Source: Bacteroidaceae bacterium (GTDB lineage: Bacteria > Bacteroidota > Bacteroidia > Bacteroidales > Bacteroidaceae). Taken from it: a stretch of 64,000 bases of DNA. The stretch is from NCBI GenBank assembly GCA_017427185.1, contig JAFRTJ010000033.1, forward strand, positions 1 through 64,000. The letters are read 5' to 3'. This document shows, piece by piece, positions 44,183 through 53,144 of this stretch. The notes under the pieces were generated by a model. That model was not told where the DNA came from. It did no database searches and worked only from the letters and a program-made list of their open reading frames with translations. A program made the translations under genes and the position numbers. How positions within the stretch are numbered: the stretch's first letter is position 1; the number at the start of each line of letters is the position of its first letter.

Positions 44183-44212
44183 AGCTCTAGTGGCTCGATC
44201 ATATTCCGGATG

Positions 44213-44220
44213 CAAAGATA
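44213..44220 (-). promoter_or_regulatory. -7 box of the PqqD-kinase pair
   Basis: TATCTTTG on the minus strand, 30 nt before the ATG at 44182. Confidence 0.5.
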
Positions 44221-44507
44221 ATGAAAATCTTTCTAAAGCATGCCTAATTTAATAAGGAAAAAGAATCTTCATTCATCACAACATGGCTGACAAAGGGAAC
44301 ATGGGGTAGGGGTTTCTGCTTGGAAACGCTCGATCTTCAGGATAAAAGTTTTCTTCGTGAATGCTTTGCTATTCAATGCGTTGAGTCGAATTTGCATCGT
44401 AGAGCCTCCAAAATGTGCTTTTGATTGCTTTTTTTGCCCTAAAAAGTCGTGTTTTCCTCGTATTTACGTGTTTTTTTGCCTTTTCTGTTAAAAAAAAGTA
44501 AGAAAAA
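44221..44507. other. Gene-free divergent intergenic region
   Basis: 287 nt between the divergent promoters, AT-rich, with long T runs near 44427 and 44471. No gene or hairpin worth naming was found. Confidence 0.5.
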
Positions 44508-44538
44508 TTGTGAAGAATAGAAAATATCAGTAAATTTG
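44508..44538 (+). promoter_or_regulatory. Promoter of the small peptide and lipoprotein genes
   Basis: TTG (44508-44510), exactly 20 nt, then TAAATTTG (44531-44538). It is a good match to the housekeeping consensus and leaves a leader of about 95 nt. Confidence 0.75.
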
Positions 44539-44640
44539 CAGCGTTATTTGTATAACTATGAATAGGTGGATTGTGCCTATATAGAAAGAGAAAGAGATAA
44601 AAAAGAACATATTTAATTAACTTTTAATTTAAAAAGGTAA

Positions 44641-44778
44641 ATGAAGATGAACGAATTGAACTACGAATCTCCCGAAGTGGAGATAGTAGAAGTTGCTGTA
44701 GAGCAAGGTTTTGCTGCAACTGTAAATGACAAAATCGTGCCAGTTGATCAAGACGATCCCGATTCAGGTGGTTTCTAA
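44641..44778 (+). CDS. 45-residue acidic peptide, possible modified-peptide precursor
   Basis: A short gene too small for usual callers. The product starts MKMNELNYESPEVEIVEVAV, continues with EQGFAATVNDKIVPVDQDD and ends PDSGGF. The N-terminal YESPEVEIVEV pattern recurs in small Bacteroidales peptides of unknown function, often placed upstream of surface-protein genes; the C-terminal half is short, acidic and ends in Gly-Gly-Phe. It follows a consensus promoter and precedes a large lipoprotein gene by 43 nt. With the divergent PqqD-like and kinase genes, it could be a leader-plus-core precursor. Modification is purely inferred; it may instead be a simple small protein. Confidence 0.6.
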   Translation: MKMNELNYESPEVEIVEVAVEQGFAATVNDKIVPVDQDDPDSGGF

Positions 44779-44821
44779 GCAGAAAGAATTAAACATAATT
44801 TCAAATAAAAGTTTTATCGAA

Positions 44822-47443
44822 ATGAAAAGTAAATTTTTGTATGGTGCAATGGCTCTGGCAACTGTCCTGAGTGCATGTACTAGTGAGGTTTTGGAACCCA
44901 CAAAGACAGATTTTACCGGAATTAAGGGTCACGATTTGGTAAGTGAAGGTTTGACCATTACCACCAAGACTACTGGTAATGAGACTCGTGTAAATGCTGA
45001 TGGTTGGGAAGCTTCTGACCGTCTTGGCTTGGCTTGGTATGATGTTGCAGGTAGCATTTATGGCGTTCAGGAGAATGCAGATTATACTGCAAAGAAGGGT
45101 ACTGAGGCTGACAAGAAGTTGTATGCTAACAACATTTTGAACATTACAGAGGACTTCTCTGGTTTTGAGACTCGTGCAAACATCTATCAGGGTGCTTACT
45201 TCGTTTATTCTCCTTGGGCTTATATGGCTCAGGTTGATGAGTTGAAGTTTGTTGTTGATGGCGTTCAGAAGAAGGATTTCACCACAGAACTGTACAACAA
45301 CATTCCTTGGTTGTCTGGAACTCGCTACATCGCTGCTGCTGATGCTCCAAAGGATGGTGATTTCACGACAAACTTCAAAATGAATCCTGTTCAGAATGCT
45401 TGTAAGGTGATTGCTACTCCTTCTGAAGGTGTTAAGAATGCGTTTGCTGCTTACATACTTGGCAGCACTACCTTGACAGCTACTGAGGAGTCTTTCGATG
45501 GCAAAGTTGCTGGTCTTGGCACAAACATCTTCGCTGCAAGCATGACAGTAGACCCCAACGCTCTCCCCGACGAGGAAAAGTCTACTTACAAGGATGCTGA
45601 TAAGGCTGTTAAGGTGATGGTTACTCCTGAGTATGGTACTGCTGCTGATGCTGCAACCACTGAGTTGGAGGTTAACTGCTCACTGGCTAACGAGAACACA
45701 ATTCGCGTATTCATGTTCCCCACCAATGGTGAGAACTACGTGAATGAAGCTGGTGATGGTGTTGTCGTTCCTGCTACTACTTTCTATCTCCCTGTTGAGA
45801 AGGATGGCAAGCAGCTTGGTTACTTCGAGATTACCAAGAACGATAAAGATGCTGACAACGTTGCTTCTGTTCTGAAGTTCGGTAAGTTCTTGACTCCTGT
45901 TCTGACTGATGCTGAAGGTAAGTACATCGCCGGTGGTTTCGGTGGTGTTGTTGGCGTTGATCCAATTGATCCTATTCCTGGCGAAGCTGGTACTGAGGGT
46001 TATTGGGAATATCCTGAAGGTGTAACTCCCACTCCTACTCCCGATCCCGCTTACAATGATGTAGATCCTACAACTGGCGAGGCAACTCCTGGTTTGGAGG
46101 TAACTGTTGATCCTACAACTGGTGAGGTTACTCGTACATGGCACTGGATTGACAGTGTTGGTGGTATTTGGCATGAGGGCACTCCTGGTACTCCTGGCAC
46201 TCCTGGCGTTCCTGGCATTCCCGAGAAGCCTGGTAAGACTTTGACAGAGATTCTGCGTACAGATGCAGGTAAGGCTACTTTCGTAAACTTGCCTATCAAG
46301 TTGACTGCCGACAACTTCCACTTCTACGATTATATTTCTGACATTGACGAGTGGAACGAGCGTGTTGCTTTGGTTGATGCTCTCTATGGCGACGAGAAGG
46401 GTGTTGTAGAGTTTATCCTCGATGGTGAGGTTGATTTCACTGATGTAATTCCTGTTCCCGCTTGCGCAACAACTCTGAAGGTTACTGCTGTTGAAGGCAC
46501 AAAGGGTTCTATGAAGCTCGTTAAGGGTGAAGGCGTTGAGTATCCTGCTGTTATGGAAGGTGCTGCTACTGCTGTTGATCTGCACGAGGGTGACACCTCT
46601 GCAAATCCTGTATTCATTGTAGCTTCTGGTGCTGCTTTGGATGTTAAGACAGCTGTTAAGGATGTTATGTTCGGTACTGAGGCTTATAAGGCTGTTGGCG
46701 ACGATCCATATGAGTGGAGCCTGATTCTTGCTGGAGAAAAGCAAGCTGGTTGTGGTCTTATCTACATGACAACTACCGCTTCTGCAGTGGATATGAGCGC
46801 TGGTAACAAGGGTGGTATCTTCATCTACGAGTATGCTACTGAGAACGTTGCTGACGGTAAGTCTGCTGTAGTTGAAAATGCTGAGGGTACCAGTGTAACT
46901 TACTTGGTTGACGAGGCTAGCCTGGTTGACGCAGGTGCAATCGACAACTTGCTGGCTAACGCTCCTGTAAGCGACTTCTTCGTTGGTAAGGGTCTTAAGT
47001 CTCCCGCTGATGCATTTGACATCACTCTGACTATGAATAATGCTACCAGCACAGAGGGAATCAATCTTACCTTGATTAATGGTTTCATTGTTGCTGATGG
47101 TACTAAGGATGTTGCATTCCGCAATGTTTATTCAAGTCTGAATTCTGGCATCACCGCTGAAGATAATGACATCACTCTCAAGGATGTTGAAGTTGCTGAT
47201 GGTGTTTTGACAACCAAGTCAAACAATATCACAACTGAGCAGCTCCACTCTGAGGGTAAGGGCATTGCTCGTGCTTCTATTACAATCAATGGCACAGCTG
47301 AGTTGACAAAACTTGATGCTTCTAATGAGCAAGGCTTGTACATCGTAGTTGACGGTAAGGGTGTTGTAACAGGTGTTAAGACTCCTAACCCCATCGTTAC
47401 TGTTATGCAAGGCGTTAAGAGCCATTTGACATCTGAAGAATAA
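44822..47443 (+). CDS. Fimbrillin-like surface lipoprotein with collagen-like stretch
   Basis: 873 residues from ATG 44822; an earlier in-frame start overlaps the peptide gene. Lipoprotein signal MKSKFLYGAMALATVLSACT (Cys 19). The next 150 residues (GWEASDRLGLAWYDVAG, YQGAYFVYSPW) resemble the N-terminal lobe of Bacteroidota fimbrillin (Mfa-like) proteins. Around 375-410 are DPTTGE repeats, and codons 453-471 encode a run of G-x-P triplets. The C-terminal part is beta-rich and lacks recognisable motifs. The codon use is strongly biased to GCT, GTT, GGT and AAG, unlike neighbouring genes, which suggests very high expression. It could be an abundant surface layer or fimbrial subunit. Confidence 0.7.
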   Translation: MKSKFLYGAMALATVLSACTSEVLEPTKTDFTGIKGHDLVSEGLTITTKTTGNETRVNADGWEASDRLGLAWYDVAGSIYGVQENADYTAKKGTEADKKLYANNILNITEDFSGFETRANIYQGAYFVYSPWAYMAQVDELKFVVDGVQKKDFTTELYNNIPWLSGTRYIAAADAPKDGDFTTNFKMNPVQNACKVIATPSEGVKNAFAAYILGSTTLTATEESFDGKVAGLGTNIFAASMTVDPNALPDEEKSTYKDADKAVKVMVTPEYGTAADAATTELEVNCSLANENTIRVFMFPTNGENYVNEAGDGVVVPATTFYLPVEKDGKQLGYFEITKNDKDADNVASVLKFGKFLTPVLTDAEGKYIAGGFGGVVGVDPIDPIPGEAGTEGYWEYPEGVTPTPTPDPAYNDVDPTTGEATPGLEVTVDPTTGEVTRTWHWIDSVGGIWHEGTPGTPGTPGVPGIPEKPGKTLTEILRTDAGKATFVNLPIKLTADNFHFYDYISDIDEWNERVALVDALYGDEKGVVEFILDGEVDFTDVIPVPACATTLKVTAVEGTKGSMKLVKGEGVEYPAVMEGAATAVDLHEGDTSANPVFIVASGAALDVKTAVKDVMFGTEAYKAVGDDPYEWSLILAGEKQAGCGLIYMTTTASAVDMSAGNKGGIFIYEYATENVADGKSAVVENAEGTSVTYLVDEASLVDAGAIDNLLANAPVSDFFVGKGLKSPADAFDITLTMNNATSTEGINLTLINGFIVADGTKDVAFRNVYSSLNSGITAEDNDITLKDVEVADGVLTTKSNNITTEQLHSEGKGIARASITINGTAELTKLDASNEQGLYIVVDGKGVVTGVKTPNPIVTVMQGVKSHLTSEE

Positions 47444-47467
47444 TCAGATTCATTTTAGTAACATAAT

Positions 47468-47503
47468 AAAGGAGGATGGCCTTAGGGTCATCCTCTTTTT
47501 TTT
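47468..47503 (+). terminator. Strong terminator after the lipoprotein gene
   Basis: GAGGATGGCC (47472-47481) pairs with GGTCATCCTC (47486-47495), with a TTAG loop, one G-U pair, and a run of eight T. Confidence 0.92.
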
Positions 47504-47534
47504 ACTTTAATTATTCTTTCTCAAATATTCTTTG

Positions 47535-47542
47535 TAATTTTG
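47535..47542 (+). promoter_or_regulatory. -7 box of gpmI
   Basis: TAATTTTG matches TAnnTTTG; the gpmI ATG is 63 nt downstream. Confidence 0.55.
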
Positions 47543-47605
47543 TGCCCGAATTAAGATTTGATTTAAAAAGAACGACAGATAAGAAACATAATTATTAAAT
47601 AGAAG

Positions 47606-49126
47606 ATGGCAAAGAAAGCTCTATTAATGATCCTCGACGGATGGGGAATTGGTAATCATGGTAAAGGCGATGTTATTTTCAACACGCCTACTCCTTATAT
47701 GGATTATTTGAACGAGAATTATCCTCACAGTCAACTGTTGGCTTGCGGAGAGAATGTAGGTCTGCCTGATGGTCAGATGGGTAACTCTGAGGTTGGTCAC
47801 TTGAATATTGGTGCAGGAAGAATCGTATACCAGGATTTGGTTAAGATCAATCGCGCCTGCAAGGATGGAAGCATCTTGAAGAATCCAGAGATCATCTCTG
47901 CTTATGAGTATGCGAAATTGAATGGCAAGAGTGTTCACCTGATGGGATTGACCAGTGATGGTGGTGTTCACAGTAGCCTTTATCATCTGTTTACCTTAAT
48001 TGATATCTCAAAGACTTATGGTATCAAGAATACCTTTGTGCATTGTTTCATGGATGGTCGTGATACTGACCCAAAGAGTGGCAAAGGTTTTATTCAAGAG
48101 GTGACAGACAGGTGTGCTCAGGTGCCAGGTGCTTCGATTGCCAGTATCATAGGCAGATTCTATGCGATGGATCGTGATAAACGTTGGGAGCGCATCAAGA
48201 TTGCTTACGACTTGCTGATCAGCGCAGAAGGCAAACAAGCAACAGATATGGTTCAGGCAATGCAGGAGAGTTATGATGAAGGTGTCACCGATGAATTCAT
48301 CAAGCCCATCAACAATAGCACTGTAGATGGAACTATCAAAGACGGTGATGTAGTTATCTTCTTTAACTATCGCAACGACCGTGCCAAGGAGTTGACTATC
48401 GTGCTCACCCAACAAGAAATGACGGATCAGGGTATGCATACAATTCCTGGCTTACAGTATTATTGCATGACTCCCTATGATGCAAGTTTTACTGGCGTGC
48501 ATATTCTGTTCCCCAAAGAGAACGTTACTGATACGCTGGGTGAGTATCTTTCCTCCAAAGGTATCAAGCAGTTGCATACTGCAGAAACAGAGAAATATGC
48601 TCATGTGACATTCTTCTTCAATGGAGGTCGCGAGGCACCTTATGAGAATGAGGATCGTATTCTGGTTGCCAGTCCTAAGGTTGCAACCTATGATTTGAAA
48701 CCAGAGATGAGTGCGTTTGAAGTAAAGGACAAGTTGGTGGCTGCTATCCAAGAGAACAAGTACGAGTTTATCGTCGTGAACTTCGCGAATGGCGATATGG
48801 TAGGCCATACAGGAGTTTATGAGGCTATTGAGGCTGCAGTGAAGGCTGTTGATCAATGTGTGAATGATGTTGTGGAAGCCGCTAAGGCTCAGGACTATGA
48901 AATCATCATCATCGCGGATCATGGTAATGCTGATAATGCCATCAATCCTGATGGCACACCAAATACGGCTCATTCATTGAATCCTGTACCTTTCATTTAT
49001 GTGACTGACAACAAGAATGCAACCGTTGAGAATGGCGTCTTGGCTGATGTTGCTCCCAGTATTCTTCATATCATGGGGTTGGAGCAGCCAGAAGCTATGA
49101 CAGGAAAGAATTTGATTAAAGACTGA
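47606..49126 (+). CDS. gpmI: 2,3-Bisphosphoglycerate-independent phosphoglycerate mutase
   Basis: 506 residues. Interconverts 3- and 2-phosphoglycerate in glycolysis. It belongs to the alkaline phosphatase-like superfamily with two metals: MILDGWGIG at the N-terminus holds the first metal Asp, the phosphorylated Ser is in [27 protein letters not shown] and [11 protein letters not shown] are substrate-binding, and [10 protein letters not shown] plus [12 protein letters not shown] complete the metal site. Length is normal. It is followed 6 nt later by ung. Confidence 0.97.
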   Translation: MAKKALLMILDGWGIGNHGKGDVIFNTPTPYMDYLNENYPHSQLLACGENVGLPDGQMGNSEVGHLNIGAGRIVYQDLVKINRACKDGSILKNPEIISAYEYAKLNGKSVHLMGLTSDGGVHSSLYHLFTLIDISKTYGIKNTFVHCFMDGRDTDPKSGKGFIQEVTDRCAQVPGASIASIIGRFYAMDRDKRWERIKIAYDLLISAEGKQATDMVQAMQESYDEGVTDEFIKPINNSTVDGTIKDGDVVIFFNYRNDRAKELTIVLTQQEMTDQGMHTIPGLQYYCMTPYDASFTGVHILFPKENVTDTLGEYLSSKGIKQLHTAETEKYAHVTFFFNGGREAPYENEDRILVASPKVATYDLKPEMSAFEVKDKLVAAIQENKYEFIVVNFANGDMVGHTGVYEAIEAAVKAVDQCVNDVVEAAKAQDYEIIIIADHGNADNAINPDGTPNTAHSLNPVPFIYVTDNKNATVENGVLADVAPSILHIMGLEQPEAMTGKNLIKD

Positions 49127-49132
49127 TCCAAT

Positions 49133-49795
49133 ATGACTGTCAATATAGAAGAGAGCTGGCATCGTCAGCTCTCTTCTGAATTTGAGAAACCTTATTTCAG
49201 CGATCTTGTTCAGTTTGTGCGGCAAGAATATGCTGCTGGTCCTTGCTATCCGCCAGGGCGTTTGATTTTTAATGCTTTCAATAGCACTCCTTTTGACCAG
49301 GTAAAGGTGGTCATCCTGGGACAAGACCCTTATCATGGGCCAGGGCAGGCTCATGGATTGTGTTTCTCAGTAAATGATGGGGTTGAATTTCCTCCCTCTC
49401 TGAAAAACATATTCCAAGAGATTCAGGCAGAAACAGGGGCTCCCATACCAGAAAGTGGTAATCTGACAAGATGGGCCAGGCAAGGAGTGTTTCTGCTCAA
49501 CACCTGTTTGAGCGTACGTGCTCATCAAGCATTCAGTCATAGCGGTCATGGGTGGGAAACATTCACCGATGCTGTCATTCATCATCTGAGTGACTCCAGA
49601 GAAGGCCTTGTCTTTATGCTTTGGGGAGCTCCTGCTGGCAAGAAGGCATCTTTGATTGATGCTGATCGCCATATGATACTACGCTCAGCACATCCAAGTC
49701 CCTTGAGTGCATATAGAGGCTTTTTCGGAAATCATCATTTCGAGTTGTGTAACCAATATCTGATTCAGCATGGCAAAGAACCAATCCAGTGGTAA
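49133..49795 (+). CDS. ung: Uracil-DNA glycosylase
   Basis: 220 residues. Family 1 enzyme that removes uracil from DNA. The water-activating motif is VVILGQDPYHGPGQAHGLCFSV, and the Leu-intercalation loop HPSPLSAYRGFFGNHHF is intact; also FLLNTCLSVRAH. Length is normal. It overlaps the start of the DUF3109 gene by 26 nt and probably belongs to the same transcript as gpmI. Confidence 0.97.
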   Translation: MTVNIEESWHRQLSSEFEKPYFSDLVQFVRQEYAAGPCYPPGRLIFNAFNSTPFDQVKVVILGQDPYHGPGQAHGLCFSVNDGVEFPPSLKNIFQEIQAETGAPIPESGNLTRWARQGVFLLNTCLSVRAHQAFSHSGHGWETFTDAVIHHLSDSREGLVFMLWGAPAGKKASLIDADRHMILRSAHPSPLSAYRGFFGNHHFELCNQYLIQHGKEPIQW

Positions 49796-50345
49796 TATTG
49801 CTGGTGTTGTAGAGGTTGGCAATGTCCTTGTTCACTTGGATATCCTTACCGAATATTTCTGCTGTGATATCGAGAAATGCAATGGGCAATGTTGTGAGGA
49901 GGGAGATGCTGGTGCACCTGTGACTTTAGACGAGGTTGCTGAGATAGAAAATTCCTTGGATACAATATGGTCGCAGTTGGGGGCTCAGGCACAATCTGTG
50001 ATCGATTGTCAGGGTGTTGCCTATACGGATGTGGAAGGAGAACTGGTGACGAGTATAGTCAATGGACGTAATTGCGTCTTTCGTGGTCCTCATGGTTGCT
50101 TGTTACCTCAAAAGCCCATTAGTTGCCATCTTTATCCTATTCGAGAGAAACAATTAGGTCCAATGGTTGGCTTGAACTACAATCGTTGGGATATCTGCAA
50201 AGCTGCTACGGTCTTGGGTGAACAAAAACGGCTTCGTGTTTATGAGTTCTTGAAGGAACCATTGATTCGTTGTTTTGGTGAGGAGTGGTATAAGGAGTTG
50301 GAAAGTATTGTTGATGAGCTTTTGGATAAAAAAGTGATTCATTAG
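49770..50345 (+). CDS. DUF3109 family protein
   Basis: 191 residues, starting ATG 49770 inside the ung 3' end. The family has unknown function. The protein has a Cys-rich motif YFCCDIEKCNGQCCEEGDAGAP near residue 30-50, NCVFRGPHGCLLPQKPISCHLYPI near 112-135, and RWDICKAA. This pattern of Cys pairs is like the YkgJ-type zinc or Fe-S cluster-binding proteins. Metal binding is inferred, not shown. It is often adjacent to housekeeping genes in Bacteroidales. A palindrome lies 50 nt after the stop. Confidence 0.85.
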   Translation: MAKNQSSGNIAGVVEVGNVLVHLDILTEYFCCDIEKCNGQCCEEGDAGAPVTLDEVAEIENSLDTIWSQLGAQAQSVIDCQGVAYTDVEGELVTSIVNGRNCVFRGPHGCLLPQKPISCHLYPIREKQLGPMVGLNYNRWDICKAATVLGEQKRLRVYEFLKEPLIRCFGEEWYKELESIVDELLDKKVIH

Positions 50346-50396
50346 TGCAGTCGGATGTCACCTGTCTTGTGGACTTCCCTTGAGATTGCAAAAAAA

Positions 50397-50436
50397 AACT
50401 CGACGTGTTGAATCGGAAGAATCAACACGTCGAGTT
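50397..50436. terminator. Perfect 15-bp hairpin between DUF3109 and gyrB
   Basis: AACTCGACGTGTTGA (50397-50411) pairs with TCAACACGTCGAGTT (50422-50436) around a 10-nt loop. An A8 run precedes it, so on the minus strand it is followed by a U-tract and should terminate gyrB; it can also end the plus-strand transcript. It contains the ACGTGTTG word seen at 16.7 kb. Confidence 0.8.
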
Positions 50437-50444
50437 GGCGGTTT

Positions 50445-50476
50445 CAACACGTTGGGTTGAGCATCTCAACGTGTTG
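50445..50476. terminator. Second CAACACGTTG palindrome
   Basis: CAACACGTTG (50445-50454) is the reverse complement of CAACGTGTTG (50467-50476). The inner sequence can alternatively fold as GTTGAG-CAT-CTCAAC. It lies just downstream of the gyrB stop on the minus strand and may be a backup terminator. Confidence 0.55.
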
Positions 50477-50483
50477 TGTTTCT

Positions 50484-52463
50484 TTATGCGTCAATATTGG
50501 CGAAAGTGGCGTTCTGTTCAATGAACTCACGACGTGGGCCGACATCCTCGCCCATAAGCATTGAGAATACGTAATCGGCTCCTGCTGCATCTTCGATGGT
50601 TACTTGTTTGAGGAGACGAGTCTCTGGATTCATGGTGGTTTCCCACAGTTGGTCAGGATTCATTTCACCCAGACCTTTGTAGCGCTGGGTAGTCATGCCT
50701 TCCTCTTTTCCATTATTGTATTTGTCCATGAAGCGCAGGCGATCTACCTCTGTGTAGCAATATTCTTCGTTCTTGCCGACTTTGCATCGATAAAGAGGAG
50801 GAGTTGCGATGTAGAGATGTCCCTTCTGAATCAATTCGGGCATATAACGATAGAAAAGTGTCATGAGGAGGGTGTCGATGTGAGAACCATCGACGTCGGC
50901 ATCGGTCATGATGATGACTTTGTAGTAGCGGAGTTTCTCGTAGTTGGCTTCTTTGCTGTCTTCGCCAATACCGAAGCGTACTCCAAGTGCCTGTATGATA
51001 TTGTTTACTTCCTCGTGCTCGAATGCTTTGTGCCACATTACACGTTCTACGTTGAAAATCTTACCGCGGATGGGGAGGATGGCCTGGAAGTGGCGGTTGC
51101 GTCCTTGCTTTGCGGAGCCTCCTGCGGAATCTCCCTCGACGATGAACATCTCGCATTTTGCTGCATCCTTGTCGGAGCAGTCGGCAAGTTTGCCTGGAAG
51201 ACCACCGCCACCCATGGGGCTTTTGCGCTGAACGCTTTCGCGTGCTTTACGTGCTGCCACACGTGCAGTAGCTGCAAGAATTACTTTGTCTACAATCAGT
51301 TTGGCCTCCTGAGGATGCTCTTCCAGATAATAGCTTAAGGCTTCTCCTACAGCTTGCTGTACGGCACCTGCAATCTCGCTGTTTCCCAGTTTTGTCTTGG
51401 TTTGGCCTTCGAACTGTGGTTCTGCAACTTTTACGCTAATCACAGCGGTCAATCCTTCACGGAAGTCTTCTCCGCTGATTTCAACGTGATTCTTGGTTAA
51501 TTTCTCCAACTCTTTGGCACATTGCTGTTCTGCGTAGTTCTTCAGCGTGCGTGTGAGGGCGGCCCTGAAGCCTGTCAGATGTGTACCTCCTTCGATGGTG
51601 TTGATGTTGTTGACGTAGGAGTGCAGATTCTCATTGTAGCCAGTATTGTACATGATGGCAACCTCAATGGGCGTGTTCTGCTTCTCTGTGTTGATGTAGA
51701 TTACATCGTTGAAGAGATGGGTACGGGTGGAATCGATGTAGCGGACAAAGTCTTTCAGACCTCCTTCGCTGTGGAAGACTTCCTTGCGTATGCCTTCGAA
51801 CCCTGCTGCGGCATTCATGTCGAGACGCATGTCGGTCAGGGTAATGTTGATGCCTGCATTCAGGTAGGCCAATTCGCGCATACGATTGGCGAGAGTGTCA
51901 TACTTGTATGTTGTGACGGTAAATATGCTGTTGTCGGGCCAGAATTGTTGGCGTGTACCTCTCAATTCGGTCTCTCCAATCGTCTCTACGTCTGTGATGG
52001 GTTTGCCTTTTTCGTAAATCTGCTGGTATATCTTGCCGTCACGATAGACTTGTGATATCATTCTCTTGGATAAGGCATTCACGCAACTCACACCCACACC
52101 GTGGAGTCCACCACTGACTTTATAGGAACCTTTGTCGAACTTACCTCCAGCGTGCAGGACGGTCATGACTACTTCGAGGGCACTCTTGTGTTCCTTCTCG
52201 TGCATGTCAACAGGAATACCACGGCCATTATCTTGAACAGTAATGCTGTTGTCTTCGTTGATAGTGACCTCGATATGTGTACAAAATCCTGCAAGAGCCT
52301 CGTCGATGGAGTTGTCTACCGTCTCGTAGACCAAATGGTGTAATCCTTTCTCACTGATGTCGCCAATATACATGGCGGGACGTTTGCGTACTGCCTCCAA
52401 ACCTTCCAAGACTTGGATGTTGGAGGCACTGTATTCGGTACTGTTTTTCTCTATTTCTTCCAT
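50484..52463 (-). CDS. gyrB: DNA gyrase subunit B
   Basis: 659 residues from ATG 52463; upstream codons of the open frame are leader. ATPase subunit of gyrase, which introduces negative supercoils. GHKL ATPase: ETVDNSIDEALAG, DNGRGIPVDMH, GGLHGVGVSCVNAL. TOPRIM: IVEGDSAGGSAKQGRNRHFQ, IMTDADVDGSHI. The end GEDVGPRREFIEQNATFAN is the typical GyrB rather than ParE tail. Length is normal for the short form. The -7 box is TAAATTTG at 52491-52498. Confidence 0.96.
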   Translation of the reverse strand: MEEIEKNSTEYSASNIQVLEGLEAVRKRPAMYIGDISEKGLHHLVYETVDNSIDEALAGFCTHIEVTINEDNSITVQDNGRGIPVDMHEKEHKSALEVVMTVLHAGGKFDKGSYKVSGGLHGVGVSCVNALSKRMISQVYRDGKIYQQIYEKGKPITDVETIGETELRGTRQQFWPDNSIFTVTTYKYDTLANRMRELAYLNAGINITLTDMRLDMNAAAGFEGIRKEVFHSEGGLKDFVRYIDSTRTHLFNDVIYINTEKQNTPIEVAIMYNTGYNENLHSYVNNINTIEGGTHLTGFRAALTRTLKNYAEQQCAKELEKLTKNHVEISGEDFREGLTAVISVKVAEPQFEGQTKTKLGNSEIAGAVQQAVGEALSYYLEEHPQEAKLIVDKVILAATARVAARKARESVQRKSPMGGGGLPGKLADCSDKDAAKCEMFIVEGDSAGGSAKQGRNRHFQAILPIRGKIFNVERVMWHKAFEHEEVNNIIQALGVRFGIGEDSKEANYEKLRYYKVIIMTDADVDGSHIDTLLMTLFYRYMPELIQKGHLYIATPPLYRCKVGKNEEYCYTEVDRLRFMDKYNNGKEEGMTTQRYKGLGEMNPDQLWETTMNPETRLLKQVTIEDAAGADYVFSMLMGEDVGPRREFIEQNATFANIDA

Positions 52464-52490
52464 TCTTTCAGAATCGTTATTATTAGGGTA

Positions 52491-52498
52491 CAAATTTA
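52491..52498 (-). promoter_or_regulatory. -7 box of gyrB
   Basis: TAAATTTG on the minus strand, 27 nt before the ATG. Confidence 0.5.
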
Positions 52499-52530
52499 CA
52501 AAAAATATTTTGAAACAGAAAGAAAAAAGC

Positions 52531-52564
52531 ACAAAAAAGCAGCCATCACTTCGTGATGGCTGCT
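52531..52564 (-). terminator. Terminator of rpsT
   Basis: AGCAGCCATCAC (52538-52549) and GTGATGGCTGCT (52553-52564), a perfect 12-bp stem with a 3-nt loop; on the minus strand it is followed by TTTTTT. Confidence 0.92.
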
Positions 52565-52599
52565 ATGATTAAAATCCGCTATGAAAAAGGAACTGGGAG

Positions 52600-52854
52600 T
52601 TAACCCAATTTCTGGATATACTTAGCCAGTTTAGACTTCAAGTTTGATGCCTTATTTTTGTGGATAACAGACATCTTGGCCAGCTTGTCAATAGCTTTCT
52701 GTACACTTGGGTACATTTGAATAGCAGTAGACTGGTCGGTAGTAGCACGCAACTTGCGAACAGCATTACGCATGGTCTTAGCGTAGTATCTGTTGTGGAG
52801 TCTTCTCTTTTCAGTTTGACGGATTCTCTTTAATGATGATTTGTGATTAGCCAT
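52600..52854 (-). CDS. rpsT: 30S ribosomal protein S20
   Basis: 84 residues. Binds 16S rRNA in the 30S body. [21 protein letters not shown] is the family's conserved start, followed by a helical bundle ([21 protein letters not shown]) and a final [17 protein letters not shown]. Length and start are standard. It lies 35 nt from tRNA-Glu on the same strand and may be transcribed with it from the promoter at 53014-53044. Confidence 0.97.
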   Translation of the reverse strand: MANHKSSLKRIRQTEKRRLHNRYYAKTMRNAVRKLRATTDQSTAIQMYPSVQKAIDKLAKMSVIHKNKASNLKSKLAKYIQKLG

Positions 52855-52889
52855 CTTTTCTTCTTGTTACTTTATTTCTTTTTTTATTG

Positions 52890-52961
52890 TAGTCCCTAGG
52901 AGAGTCGAACTCCTCTTTAGAGAATGAAAATCTCTCGTCCTAACCGATAGACGAAGGGACC
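52890..52961 (-). tRNA. tRNA-Glu (TTC)
   Basis: Minus strand, 72 nt. Acceptor GGTCCCT with AGGGACT (first pair G-U), D arm GTCT/GGAC, anticodon stem AGAGA/TCTCT with loop TTTTCAT (anticodon TTC), T arm AGGAG/CTCCT with loop TTCGACT, discriminator A. Confidence 0.95.
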
Positions 52962-53013
52962 AAACCTACGGCTTCCACCGTCACTTTCAAGGCATAGACC
53001 TGAATTGTGGTTG

Positions 53014-53044
53014 CAAAGGTATGCGTTTTTCCTTGACTGACAAA
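53014..53044 (-). promoter_or_regulatory. Promoter of tRNA-Glu and probably rpsT
   Basis: On the minus strand: TTTG (53041-53044), 19-nt spacer, TACCTTTG (53014-53021). Full match to both consensus boxes. Confidence 0.75.
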
Positions 53045-53115
53045 ATTTTTTTTCGGAAATTTTTCATTTTCGAATGTATTTTAGCTTATAATAGAGTTTT
53101 TATGGAGTTTTTTTA

Positions 53116-53123
53116 TACCTTAG
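53116..53123 (+). promoter_or_regulatory. -7 box of recO
   Basis: TACCTTAG, one mismatch to TAnnTTTG, 21 nt before the ATG. Confidence 0.4.
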
Positions 53124-53144
53124 CAATCGCTAAATGCTTGTTCT

